Positions 25,908 to 34,300 of a DNA stretch of 64,000 nt are shown here, piece by piece. A program made the position numbers and the translations under genes. The first letter of the stretch is position 1. Each line of letters starts with the position of its first letter. The stretch spans positions 62,001-126,000 of the forward strand of contig VBCA01000004.1 of NCBI GenBank assembly GCA_005881575.1, given 5' to 3'. Under the pieces are notes generated by a model. That model ran no database searches and was not told where the DNA came from. It saw nothing but the letters and a program-made list of their open reading frames with translations. Source of the DNA: Betaproteobacteria bacterium. GTDB lineage: Bacteria; Pseudomonadota; Gammaproteobacteria; Burkholderiales; SG8-39.

Positions 25908-27848
25908 TCACCCTCCTCGTCTGCTTTGCCCCAGAGCTGATCTGTGGTATCCCTGACTCTGAGAAACCCGGCGCTGCCGCTCCCATAACACCAAGTTGAT
26001 GAGGGCCCACAATTTACTCTCGTGATTGGCGGATCCTGACAGGTGCTCGGAGACCAACTTCTCGACCTCGCCATGTTCCAGATATCCGACGGCGGTGAGC
26101 CCATCCTTCGATAGCACATCGCACAGGAGAGGCTTCAACTCGGTGCGCAACCACAACGCCAAGGGGACAGAAAAGCCGACCTTCTTGCGATCCAAAATAC
26201 TGGAAGGCAACAGGCCCCGAAATGCGCGCTTGAACAATGCTTTTTTCGACCATAACGTTAGCTTGTGCCGTGCGGGAACCTGTGCCATCAATTCAATGAG
26301 TGGATGATCGAGAAAGGGCACACGAACTTCCAGAGAATGGAGCATGCTGACTCGATCCGTCAGCATTAGCAGATCGCCGGGAAGATAGAGCTGCATGTCG
26401 CAGAGTAACAGATAGTGCAGCAAACTATCGGCGTCATTAGAGTTGAATGCCGCTTCGACCATCTCATTGGAGGACTGCGCTTTGGCACCGGCATGAAAGT
26501 CTCGTGAGAGAATCCGTGCCCGCTCAGAAACGGAATGCGCCATAACGAAAGCGGCATAGCGTTCAGCCGTCGGATTCGCCGCAGACGAAAGGAATCTCTT
26601 GATCCGGCTCATGCCCGGATGGCCGGTCGGAGAGTCAGGAAGTCGGTGGATCCAGTATTCACCGAGCAGCCCTCGAACGACGCTGGGGAGCCTTCGAAAG
26701 TGCTCCGCCCACTGCATGCCCAAATGCCGTTCGTATCCCCCCGCTAACTCATCCCCCCCCAGTCCAGACAGAGCCACGGTCACGTGCTGCCTGGTTAGTT
26801 TGGTGATGTAGTAATTGGGAATCGCGGAGGAATCGGCGAATGGCTGGTCGAAGCAGGCAATTAGCTTTGGCACTATACCCTGAATATCTGCGGAGACGAC
26901 GAACTCGTGATGTTCGGTTCGATAACGATCAGCGACAATACGAGCATACGGGCGCTCGTCCTGAAACGCGCCCTTTCCCTCGTGCCCGATCGAGAACGTC
27001 ACTACGGGCTTTGAGGACTCCATGGCCATCGCCGCGACGATTGCGCTCGAATCGATTCCACCGGACAGGAATGCCCCAAGCGGCACTTCACTCATCAGGT
27101 GACTCTTGACGCTGTCCCGAAACTGATGCAGCACACGTTCAGCCCATTCTTCGACGCGCACGTCATCGCGCGATTGATACCGCAAAGTCCAGTATCGCTG
27201 AATCGAGGTTCTGCCTTTTTCGTACACGAGGATATGAGCTGGCGGTAGTTCGACCACACCCTGGTAGACCGTCTCGGGACCCGGAACATAGAGAAAAGCC
27301 AGAAATCGCTCGATGGAAGCGGAATTGATGTCCGGATCAAACCAGGGAAGCCGAATGAGTGCTTTCAGCTCGGAAGCAAAGGCCAGACAACCGCCGATCA
27401 CGGCATAATACAAAGGCTTGATCCCGACTCTATCCCTTGCCAGAAGCAGCCGCTCAGCCCTTTCATCCCAAAGCGCATAGGCAAACATGCCGCGAAGCTT
27501 CGATACCCCTTCCACGCCGTACTGCTCGTAGAGGTGGACGAGCGTCTCCGTATCGCTGTCCGTGTAAAAGCGATGTCCCGCCTTTTCAAGATCCTCTCGC
27601 AATTCCAGGTGGTTGTAGATCTCCCCGTTGAAGACAACCCAGACGCTCTTGTCTTCGTTGTAGACCGGTTGATGGCCGCCGGCCACATCGATAATGGAAA
27701 GGCGCCGCATCCCGAGTCCGACGTTGCCTCGGACATAGGAACCGCTGTCGTCAGGGCCACGGTGGACGATCGAGTCGTTCATGGAATCGATCCATGATGG
27801 ATCCACGGAGCGCCCCTGCAGATCGACAACACCGACAATGCCGCACAT
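25908..27848 (-). CDS. asnB: Asparagine-synthase-type amidotransferase, XrtA/EPS-associated
   Basis: This 646-residue glutamine-dependent amidotransferase has the class II glutaminase domain beginning MCGIVGVVD (nucleophile C2), with HRGPDDSG, GEIYNHLELR and GMFAYALWD, followed by the synthetase domain with the PP-loop LSGGIDSSAIVA (about residue 258). Both active sites look complete. The family member that accompanies exosortase A EPS loci has this length. It may amidate a uronic acid or other carboxyl group of the polymer, or be an asparagine synthase. It shares one base (TAATG) with the upstream glycosyltransferase stop. Confidence 0.85.
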   Translation of the reverse strand: MCGIVGVVDLQGRSVDPSWIDSMNDSIVHRGPDDSGSYVRGNVGLGMRRLSIIDVAGGHQPVYNEDKSVWVVFNGEIYNHLELREDLEKAGHRFYTDSDTETLVHLYEQYGVEGVSKLRGMFAYALWDERAERLLLARDRVGIKPLYYAVIGGCLAFASELKALIRLPWFDPDINSASIERFLAFLYVPGPETVYQGVVELPPAHILVYEKGRTSIQRYWTLRYQSRDDVRVEEWAERVLHQFRDSVKSHLMSEVPLGAFLSGGIDSSAIVAAMAMESSKPVVTFSIGHEGKGAFQDERPYARIVADRYRTEHHEFVVSADIQGIVPKLIACFDQPFADSSAIPNYYITKLTRQHVTVALSGLGGDELAGGYERHLGMQWAEHFRRLPSVVRGLLGEYWIHRLPDSPTGHPGMSRIKRFLSSAANPTAERYAAFVMAHSVSERARILSRDFHAGAKAQSSNEMVEAAFNSNDADSLLHYLLLCDMQLYLPGDLLMLTDRVSMLHSLEVRVPFLDHPLIELMAQVPARHKLTLWSKKALFKRAFRGLLPSSILDRKKVGFSVPLALWLRTELKPLLCDVLSKDGLTAVGYLEHGEVEKLVSEHLSGSANHESKLWALINLVLWERQRRVSQSQGYHRSALGQSRRGG

Positions 27849-29053
27849 TAGCGTCGCCCTCTATGAGCATGGACTGCGGAATCCAGAGACTCGAATAGTC
27901 GTTGTTCGTCAACCGTCCAATTGTATCTCTTCACGAACCCTTCTCTCCCCTGCCTGCCAAATCGGTCCCTCAACGCCTTATCCTCCATTGCCATCATCGC
28001 TGTCGCGAGAGCTTCCGCATCTCTCTCTTTAAACACGATCCCGCATTGCACCTCTTCCACGATCCGTTCCGTCGGCCTAGCATTTGAGACCACGACAGGT
28101 TTGGCCATCGACATGAAGTCAAACAGCTTATTCGGAATCGTCGAGTTCCAGGATGGCGTACTATAGTGAGGGATCAGTCCCACATTCGCTTCCATCATGA
28201 TTTTCTGCACTTTGGAAAACTCGAGTCGCCCCGTGATAGCAACCCGATCTGCCACCCCCTGGCCCTCGGCCAGCTTCCGATGCAGTTCAATGTTCGGCCC
28301 TGTCCCGATAATCGAAAGCTTGACATAGTGACCGCGATCCTTGAGAAGTCCTACTGCCTTGATCGCCGTATCAAGACCTCGGCTCCCGTCGAGATTGCCG
28401 AGATAGACAAAATGTGCCCGATCACGGACATCTGACGACGTCTTTGCTGCACAGCCTTCACTCCACCGATCGAGCGGAGGAGTGTTCGTAATTATCGTGA
28501 TCCGGCCGGGATCAATTCCCATATCGACCAGCCGATCCCGTGACTCCTCGACGACGACAATGATGTGGTCGACTAGCCGCACGACGGTTCTCTCTACGAT
28601 CTTGGCTAAGCCTGGATGGCGAACCATACGTCCAATGAAGCCTTTAGGGCTATACAGGCGTTGATCTTCCAGCATGGCCGGATAGTTTTCGGCGAGATCG
28701 AGTAACACGGGAATGTTGTACCAGCGTCCTACCAGGATGGCTGTCAGCGCGAGAGGAATGTCCCTAACCAGTATCAGATCAGCTCGGGACCGCTTGACGG
28801 TCGACCAAATTGCTCCGAGCCAGGTGGGGTTAAAGAAGAAAGGAAGGCCCGCTATTTTATGGCAAGGGCCAAGCCATTTAGGAAGCGATGGGAGACGGTG
28901 GATGATCGTCCCATCGAGCACTTCATGACGCGGCGATCGTTTCTCATTTCGGCAGATAAGATGGACTTCGTGTTTGGTTTGCAATGATTGACATACCTTT
29001 TCCACACGAACGTCCCATGGATAATCCGCATCCCAGATGTGACAGATAATCAT
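27848..29053 (-). CDS. Glycosyltransferase family 4
   Basis: This 401-residue GT-B enzyme begins MIICHIWDADYPWDVRVEKV, a typical GT4 start for EPS-locus members, with VYLGNLDGSRGLDTAIKAV at the donor-domain linker and FDFMSMAKPVVVSNARPTERIVEE near the EX7E region. It is the first gene of the minus-strand set that runs to 21772. The next gene's start overlaps its stop by one base. The region upstream (29054-29433) contains transposase debris and no clear promoter. Confidence 0.85.
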   Translation of the reverse strand: MIICHIWDADYPWDVRVEKVCQSLQTKHEVHLICRNEKRSPRHEVLDGTIIHRLPSLPKWLGPCHKIAGLPFFFNPTWLGAIWSTVKRSRADLILVRDIPLALTAILVGRWYNIPVLLDLAENYPAMLEDQRLYSPKGFIGRMVRHPGLAKIVERTVVRLVDHIIVVVEESRDRLVDMGIDPGRITIITNTPPLDRWSEGCAAKTSSDVRDRAHFVYLGNLDGSRGLDTAIKAVGLLKDRGHYVKLSIIGTGPNIELHRKLAEGQGVADRVAITGRLEFSKVQKIMMEANVGLIPHYSTPSWNSTIPNKLFDFMSMAKPVVVSNARPTERIVEEVQCGIVFKERDAEALATAMMAMEDKALRDRFGRQGREGFVKRYNWTVDEQRLFESLDSAVHAHRGRR

Positions 29054-29169
29054 GACAGAGCAGTGGCTCCACTGGTTTAGACAGAAAAAGGGCTGTCGTT
29101 AAGTGTTGAAGTGCGGTGCATGAGTCTTCCACGGCGGCATGCGTGCGGCGCTCTACACGCACGCAACCA

Positions 29170-29244
29170 CGCGCCGCAGCGGGAAACGCTGGTGCGCTTC
29201 TTCCGGTAGATCGGCTCGAGACATAGGCGAATCAATCCGGCCCC
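29170..29244 (-). mobile_element. Fragment of an IS3-family transposase (OrfB-like)
   Basis: On the minus strand one frame reads GAGLIRLCLEPIYRKKRTSV, resembling the segment of IS3-family OrfB transposases that reads RLMRLMGLE-IYRKPRTSV. It has no start and no catalytic DDE parts, so it is a remnant. It is in a 380-base stretch (29054-29433) without any gene. A second IS3-type fragment lies at 33651, so both sides of the region between have such debris. Confidence 0.45.
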
Positions 29245-29433
29245 AATTTCGCCGGAGCAAGTTCGTGTGTTGTCAGCGACTACGAGAGCCCTCGCACATT
29301 GCACATAATACAGCCTATATTCACAATAGAGCCCTCCTCTCTGTGATTCAATTGCGATCCGCGCACCTGTTGAACAGAATCGGCGGTCAAACGGCCTCGA
29401 TTATTTTGCTTGCTGCCGCCGTATGAGACTGTG

Positions 29434-31209
29434 ATGATCGACTACAAACCACTCAAGATCCAGTCGTTCGTCGCAGTGCTGTTCCTCACCGAGACGCCTT
29501 CCGACGCTCCGACGTCTACAGTGGTGCACAGTGACAGAGCGGAGGAGTGGGTGGCGCTCGGACACGGCTCCGTTCGCCTCTGGTTCCGTCCGCGACAGCT
29601 TCCAGCCCGTGACGACGTCGTCTCGGCTGCGAAACCTCGGATTCTGCTGCTCGGAGACGATGCCGAATGGACCGCCGCTCGAGGCTTGACGAGTCTGGTG
29701 AACGCGACGCCCGTGGGCTACGACGATTCCGCTAATTCCTTGACACTCTACACGAGCATTGTTGGGCTTCCTCCTGTCTTCCTGCACAAGGATTGCCGTC
29801 GCGTTGTGCTTGCGTCGGACCTATGCTCGCTGGCGAGCGTTTCTGGCGTACGGCTCGAGCTCAGTCCGACCGGTGTCGTGGACCTCGGTCGAATCGGCCA
29901 ACCGTTGGGTCATCGAACGTTGTTCAAGAACACGACGCTGCTTCCGGCGGGATCTAAGGTCTTGGTCAGTCGCGAGCGCGGAATCGCCGTTGAGCGAGCG
30001 TGGCGTCTTCCGGGGGCCAGTCCCGTGGACTGGAAGACCTTCCTGAACCGACAGATAGATGCCTTCACCGATTCCGTACGCCGGATGGAAGTGACCAGCA
30101 GCGTCTTATCCCTCACGGCGGGTCTCGATACTCGGACTGTATTCACGACACTTGCGGATCAAAACCGACTCGTGCCGGCCGTGACAATGAGCGGTGTGAA
30201 CCGGTCGCTCGATGCCCGCGCTGCCGCGCGGCTATGTCGCGCCTACGGCGTGTCTCACTCGCTCGTGACGATCGGCGACAGGTTCGCCCGTGGATTGGCG
30301 GACTACGTTCAGGAAGCCAGTCGGCTCTCGGGGGGACTGGCGAGTCTCAGACAAGCGCCCGAAGTGTACCTCTACCACCAGCTCGGTGGTTCTTTCGACG
30401 CGAGAATCTCGGGGAATCTGGGCAACCAGGTGGGCCGCGGAGGGACCGAAGGCGTTAGCACGCGAAGGGCGGAGCTGGGCATCTTGTCGCCCGCGCTCCG
30501 AGACGCAAGCACGGAAGCCGGTCACTGGCTGCTCCGCCAGCTCTACGGAAGCGGAATGTCGGCCATCGAGTTCATTTTACAACAGGAGATTCCGTTTTCC
30601 TCCGTAGGTAATTTTTCCATTGGGAATCACTTTGCAGTCCAGAAGAGCCCTTATGCCGACCGAGCGCTCGTCGAGACACTGTCCATGCGGCCGGTAGGCG
30701 GGTCTGCGCCCTCAGGGTCGCTGATCAAGATGCGCCTCAGGGACCTCAAGCATCGATTCTTCGGCGAGCCCGAATCCACGTCGTTCCAACGCTCCTTGTT
30801 GCAGCGGCTGGGAGGATTTGCCGCGGCTTACCCTATCAACTACGGGTGGCGTGCGACAGGCGGTGTTTCGCCGGCCGGCCTGTTGTGGGGCGCAGCGACG
30901 TTTGCTGGGATGGCTGTCCAGAAGTGGCGCCTCGATGACGGCCCACTGAGCAGCACAATCGAGCGAATCGGGTTGGCAACGCTCCACGATTTCCGGCGGT
31001 CGGCGCGCTGGCTCCGGCAGGATCTTCGCGAGCTCACGCTCGATACGTTGAGCTCGCGCCAAGTTCTGGAGGCCGGAATCTTCGACGCGGACGTCCTGGA
31101 GAAGGTGACCGCCGAGCATTTCGGTGGCAGGGAAGACCATCACGAAACCGTCGCATTCGCACTGGACGTCGCATTGGCGCACCGAATCTTCTGTTCAAAG
31201 AGGACTTGA
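29434..31209 (+). CDS. Asparagine-synthase relative without glutaminase cysteine
   Basis: This protein of about 591 residues has an N-terminal domain whose end resembles the class II glutaminase fold (LYTSIVGLPPVFLHKD, LASDLCSLAS, LLPAGSKVLV), but the N-terminus is MIDYKPLK, with no cysteine at position 2. The synthetase domain has the PP-loop as SLTAGLDTRTVF (226-237) in place of SGG-DSS. The rest has the right length for an AsnB-like enzyme. It may be an ATP-dependent ligase that uses free ammonia or another amine, or a non-catalytic partner of the AsnB on the other strand. I prefer the ATG at 29434 over an upstream TTG at 29410. Confidence 0.6.
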   Translation: MIDYKPLKIQSFVAVLFLTETPSDAPTSTVVHSDRAEEWVALGHGSVRLWFRPRQLPARDDVVSAAKPRILLLGDDAEWTAARGLTSLVNATPVGYDDSANSLTLYTSIVGLPPVFLHKDCRRVVLASDLCSLASVSGVRLELSPTGVVDLGRIGQPLGHRTLFKNTTLLPAGSKVLVSRERGIAVERAWRLPGASPVDWKTFLNRQIDAFTDSVRRMEVTSSVLSLTAGLDTRTVFTTLADQNRLVPAVTMSGVNRSLDARAAARLCRAYGVSHSLVTIGDRFARGLADYVQEASRLSGGLASLRQAPEVYLYHQLGGSFDARISGNLGNQVGRGGTEGVSTRRAELGILSPALRDASTEAGHWLLRQLYGSGMSAIEFILQQEIPFSSVGNFSIGNHFAVQKSPYADRALVETLSMRPVGGSAPSGSLIKMRLRDLKHRFFGEPESTSFQRSLLQRLGGFAAAYPINYGWRATGGVSPAGLLWGAATFAGMAVQKWRLDDGPLSSTIERIGLATLHDFRRSARWLRQDLRELTLDTLSSRQVLEAGIFDADVLEKVTAEHFGGREDHHETVAFALDVALAHRIFCSKRT

Positions 31210-31234
31210 GTTGCCATTGACATTGCAACGACAG

Positions 31235-31412
31235 ATGACCGGACAAGCTCGAATCAGTGCCGCGGCGCGCCTCAATGTCCTCTTCCTGTCGAATCGAATT
31301 CCCTTCCCAATAAAGGACGGACAAACACGCCGCACCTACCACATCCTCAGAAGTTTGGCCGATAAACCTGACCGCCGCCCTTCCATTCTATGGTGAAGCC
31401 AATCTCGCCTAA
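31235..31412 (+). pseudogene. N-terminal fragment of a glycosyltransferase
   Basis: A frame starts at 31235 and reads LNVLFLSNRIPFPIKDGQTR then RTYHILRSLADK, the first 40-50 residues of GT4 or EPS-locus glycosyltransferases of the type with an N-terminal RIPxPxxxGxxxR motif. It then stops at about 31394. After a frame change near 31373 the next frame reads LPFYGEANLA and stops at 31412. The donor domain is missing. It begins 26 bases after the AsnB-like gene, so it was probably the next gene of that small operon. Confidence 0.7.
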
Positions 31413-31459
31413 AAAGTCGTTGGCACGACTGGGCGCAGGGTGAGGAAAAACACGTTAAT

Positions 31460-32449
31460 TTAAGGAAGAACTCGAAGATTCGTTGGTGCTGCAGGCCGCG
31501 TCACAGATCCGGCGTTGATACAGCCAATCCGTGATGTGGCGACGACGAGATCATCGAAGAGCACGTCATACATCGTGCCCACATCGCTATAATTCTGAAT
31601 CTTGATCCAATTCGCGCCGTAGACCAGCGAATCGCGCCATTGGAGGCCAGGAAATCCTGAACCACTTCCCGTAATCCAGTTCCCCGTCGAATCATAGGTC
31701 CCGACCGGCGAGCCGGGGATGAAGTTCTGGATCTGGGTGTCGTTGATCCAGTACTGTAATTCCCCGTCATGGCCTCCGCTCGTCGTGTTCATCTTCACGC
31801 GCATCTCCACGCATTGCCAGGTGTTGACCCGGAGCGGCGTGTTCTCGGTCACCAGCAGATCCCGCCCGTAGTATTGTCCTCCGAACGCCGCGCCCTGCAT
31901 GTCGATCCAGTTGTTATAGGTGCCGAGGCGCACATTCGGCACTCCGGTGCCCTGATTGCCTTCCTGCTCGAAGCCTGAGATGAAGAGCTTATCGCCATTC
32001 GGACGCACGCCTCTGAGTCCCGCGTCCCCTTGTGGGAAACTGGTGGGCGGATAGTAACCGCCGATGTAGCCGCCCGAATGGTGCGAGACGTTGCCGAGAT
32101 ACTTCACGTAGTAGCGCAGGTACAGGAGATCGTAGTTGGTCGAGAGTTGATGATAGAGCGTGCCGTTACCGCCATCCGGCATGAGCCGGACAGATTGGAC
32201 GCCCCCACTCGCCGTAGCGTGATCGATCGAGATGCCGATGCCGCTGATACCGCCTCCTGTAAAGCGGGCGCTGAATGTCGTGAGGCTCGACTCAAAATTT
32301 TCAGAAAAGACGACGGCGGGGTCGGAGCCAATGCCGATATCCCGCACATATTTCGCTGCAATCCCAACTTGCGCTAACACGGGTATCGGTAGATAGCAGA
32401 GCATAAGAACACACGTTCCGCACCAGCGACTTGAAAAATATGCGGCCAT
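31460..32449 (-). CDS. Secreted protein of unknown function, FN3-like tail stub
   Basis: This 329-residue protein has a signal peptide (hydrophobic core VLMLCYLPIPVLAQ, cleavage likely after residue 28) and a body of repeated short beta strands (VVFSENFE, TWQCVEMRVKMN, ELQYWINDT, DVLFDDLVVAT), which looks like a concanavalin-type jelly roll as in polysaccharide-binding or lyase proteins. No catalytic motif is recognised. It ends PAAPTNLRVLP, the first residues of a fibronectin type III domain, and then stops. The ATG at 32449 is chosen to give the signal peptide. It lies twelve bases after the next secreted protein gene, so both are likely co-expressed. Confidence 0.65.
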   Translation of the reverse strand: MAAYFSSRWCGTCVLMLCYLPIPVLAQVGIAAKYVRDIGIGSDPAVVFSENFESSLTTFSARFTGGGISGIGISIDHATASGGVQSVRLMPDGGNGTLYHQLSTNYDLLYLRYYVKYLGNVSHHSGGYIGGYYPPTSFPQGDAGLRGVRPNGDKLFISGFEQEGNQGTGVPNVRLGTYNNWIDMQGAAFGGQYYGRDLLVTENTPLRVNTWQCVEMRVKMNTTSGGHDGELQYWINDTQIQNFIPGSPVGTYDSTGNWITGSGSGFPGLQWRDSLVYGANWIKIQNYSDVGTMYDVLFDDLVVATSRIGCINAGSVTRPAAPTNLRVLP

Positions 32450-32460
32450 TTGAACCTCTC

Positions 32461-33429
32461 TTACTGAACTTTCAGATTTTTCGGTGAAGGAGGGGGCGTG
32501 ATCGTACCCCCTGCCCCTTCCACTTCCGTCGCCGACCCGATGCGCTGTCCGGCGTCGGTCGTCCATCCGGCCATCATATAGTGCGAAATGCCAAGCCAAC
32601 CCCGACAGCTGCCCGTAGCGGAAAACCGGTAGTTGTTCGACAAAATCTGGGACATCAAGCTCGGCGGCGTCAAATTGGCGACCGACCCATTCGTGGAAAG
32701 GTCAATTATGGTCAGCTCGGGTCCATTGTCGGTAATGTTCTTCCCGAAAAATTTCATATTGTAGTTCGGCCCGGCACGATTCGTGAGCACTGCCTCGAAT
32801 CGCCACCACTTGCCCTTCATCTGACTGGTGGGCACCCCACTATTTGGGCCAGGACCACTGACGCAACAATCGATGGGCGGGCTAAATGTCAAATAGTTAT
32901 AGGAATGAAACCCCCCGGTAACATCCACGCGAGAATCATTGTCGAACTCCGCTATCTTGGAATTCTCGCAAGTTCCCTCTCCCTTAAAGTCGAATATTGG
33001 GGTATGCCAGATGTACCAACGGGCGGCCAGCCGCACGAAGCTCGCGCTCACCGGTAGCCCATTCCCCACAAAAAAAATCCCTTGATGATCGTCCTCTCCC
33101 CGCACGAAGCTCAACATGGTATGGCCGGACGGCAATGCTGCCATGGCCGTCGCGTCCGTGGAGGAGATCGGGGCGGAATTACGGAGGATAGCGCCACCAA
33201 TCGAGGCCCCTTCGCCACTACATTCTTTCGTTATGCTATCGGCAGGATTCCACCAATAAGTGCTACCTACAAGCGTGGGCGTATCTAGTGGCTCGCTGCA
33301 GATGCAATTGGCACCCAACCCGATGCATCGCAGCTCCTCAGCCTGCGCGTTGGTGGCCCAGAGAAGCGATAAGGCCGCGAGTACGATGGCTTGGGTCAGC
33401 CGTCGGGTGGCCATAGGTCGTTCTAACAT
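32461..33429 (-). CDS. Secreted protein of unknown function, FN3-like tail stub
   Basis: This 322-residue protein has a signal peptide (IVLAALSLLWATNAQA, cleavage near residue 25) and a beta-rich body with several cysteine pairs (LRCIGLGANCICSE, IDCCVSG). It ends PPPSPKNLKVQ, again the beginning of a fibronectin type III domain. The start at 33429 has GGAGG six bases upstream, which decides between several in-frame starts. The gene is followed by the other secreted protein. The two are of similar size and layout but not obviously homologous in sequence. The role may be binding or cutting the EPS. Confidence 0.65.
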   Translation of the reverse strand: MLERPMATRRLTQAIVLAALSLLWATNAQAEELRCIGLGANCICSEPLDTPTLVGSTYWWNPADSITKECSGEGASIGGAILRNSAPISSTDATAMAALPSGHTMLSFVRGEDDHQGIFFVGNGLPVSASFVRLAARWYIWHTPIFDFKGEGTCENSKIAEFDNDSRVDVTGGFHSYNYLTFSPPIDCCVSGPGPNSGVPTSQMKGKWWRFEAVLTNRAGPNYNMKFFGKNITDNGPELTIIDLSTNGSVANLTPPSLMSQILSNNYRFSATGSCRGWLGISHYMMAGWTTDAGQRIGSATEVEGAGGTITPPPSPKNLKVQ

Positions 33430-33510
33430 CGGAGCCTCCTTACCTGTCGCTGTGGCCCGGTTCTCGTTCCCAGTCAGTGCCAAAAAAATGGTGCCTGATC
33501 TCGTGCTTGT

Positions 33511-33549
33511 TGCTCCGACCTGCAATTGAAGCACGCTTTATGCACTTGT
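33511..33549 (-). promoter_or_regulatory. Conserved upstream box, copy 1
   Basis: A box about 82 bases upstream of the secreted-protein start (33429) reads, on the minus strand, TGCATAAAGCGTGCTTCAAT followed by TGCAGG. A similar box lies upstream of the FN3 lipoprotein gene. Over the best 30 bases the two share 24. The core GTGCTYCAATTRCAG resembles a degenerate sigma-54-type layout but lacks the TGGCAC half, so I do not assign a sigma factor. Function is not known. Confidence 0.5.
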
Positions 33550-33625
33550 CATACTCCCCTGCATTCGTTGTACGGTAGAACTACACACTTTATGCCAAAT
33601 GGTCGACCGGGATACCGGGCGACAC

Positions 33626-33647
33626 GCCGGCGATTCCGGCGCTCCCG
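33626..33647. repeat. 22-base direct repeat, copy 1
   Basis: The 22 bases GCCGGCGATTCCGGCGCTCC plus two more occur exactly at 33626-33647 and again at 34301-34322 in the same orientation. The element is partly palindromic (GCCGG and CCGGC). The two copies flank the FN3 lipoprotein gene and one copy abuts a transposase fragment, so they may be old mobile-element ends. Confidence 0.6.
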
Positions 33648-33650
33648 CAC

Positions 33651-33719
33651 ATCGACTGGATGGGCTTCTACAATCATCGGCGGCTGCATTCGTCGCTCGC
33701 CTACGTCAGTCCGATACAG
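33651..33719 (+). mobile_element. C-terminal fragment of an IS3-family transposase
   Basis: The plus strand encodes IDWMGFYNHRRLHSSLAYVS then PIQ, which is the well known C-terminal integrase-core end of IS3-family transposases (YNxxRxHxxLxYxxP). There is no start and no upstream catalytic region. The fragment runs into the 3' end of the FN3 lipoprotein gene on the other strand. It lies just after the 22-base direct repeat. Confidence 0.65.
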
Positions 33720-34116
33720 TTATCGTCTTGCAAACTTCGTTCGAGATTACGCTTTCGTCATTCAACCCTATATAGGCCGTCACCGCGAAATAGTATCTCG
33801 TTCCGCTGCTCAGTCCCATCACTGTATAGGTAGTGTTGTTACCCACATCCAGGGACTGGGGATACGTTAATGAGGAGGTACCGTAATAAATGCGATAACT
33901 AACAAGATTTGGGTCGCTTACCGGCTCCCATTCGAGTAGCGTGGGACTAGGGCCGGTGGCGCAAGCAGGTGCACCACCACCGCCGCAGCCACCACCGCCA
34001 CCACCGCCACCACACGCAATCAACAAGCTGCCAATCGCCAATAGCAGAAGAGAGCTTGAATAGCGCCGGGCGGGACTCTTGAAATCCGCGGCGCGAGCGG
34101 TATACACACGCCGCAT
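33706..34116 (-). CDS. Lipoprotein with one fibronectin type III domain
   Basis: This 136-residue protein starts with a signal sequence and lipobox SLLIAC, followed by a run of glycines (GGGGGGGG, C, GGGG) and one fibronectin type III domain (LLEWEPVSDPNLVSYRIYYG, GLSSGTRYYFAVTAYI). It is probably anchored in the outer membrane or at the periplasmic face and may bind glycan or protein partners. The start has GGAGGG seven bases upstream. Its C-terminus overlaps the transposase fragment on the other strand, so the tail may have been altered. Confidence 0.7.
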   Translation of the reverse strand: MRRVYTARAADFKSPARRYSSSLLLLAIGSLLIACGGGGGGGGCGGGGAPACATGPSPTLLEWEPVSDPNLVSYRIYYGTSSLTYPQSLDVGNNTTYTVMGLSSGTRYYFAVTAYIGLNDESVISNEVCKTITVSD

Positions 34117-34141
34117 GTCGTACCCTCCGTGCGTCGATGTC

Positions 34142-34179
34142 TGCTCAAACTGTAATTGGAGCACACTTTACGCATGTGT
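34142..34179 (-). promoter_or_regulatory. Conserved upstream box, copy 2
   Basis: This box is 26 bases upstream of the FN3 lipoprotein start (34116). On the minus strand it reads ACACATGCGTAAAGTGTGCT followed by CCAATTACAG. It matches copy 1 at 33511 in 24 of the best 30 bases. The gap 34117-34354 holds otherwise only the second 22-base repeat. Confidence 0.5.
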
Positions 34180-34300
34180 TGGGCGCGGTTCAGCTTCGCG
34201 CAAGGTGTCATGTGGATCTGAGCGCCGGAATCCCGCTTCTGCGGTCGAACGCCCCGGCGGATTGTCACCTGGTGCGCTGCGGCGCCGCTCTTCGAGACAG

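Noticed and set aside
25651-25956. A plus ORF between the SGNH gene and asnB
   Set aside because: It runs into the asnB 3' end on the other strand, has no ribosome site and no recognisable motif.
33450-33480. Sigma-54 promoter (TGGCAC motif) upstream of the secreted protein
   Set aside because: On the minus strand TGGCAC occurs near 33478, but the -12 TTGC element is missing at the right distance.
32461-33534. Longer start (33534) of the secreted protein
   Set aside because: It begins inside the conserved upstream box; the ATG at 33429 has a good ribosome site and gives a clean signal peptide.
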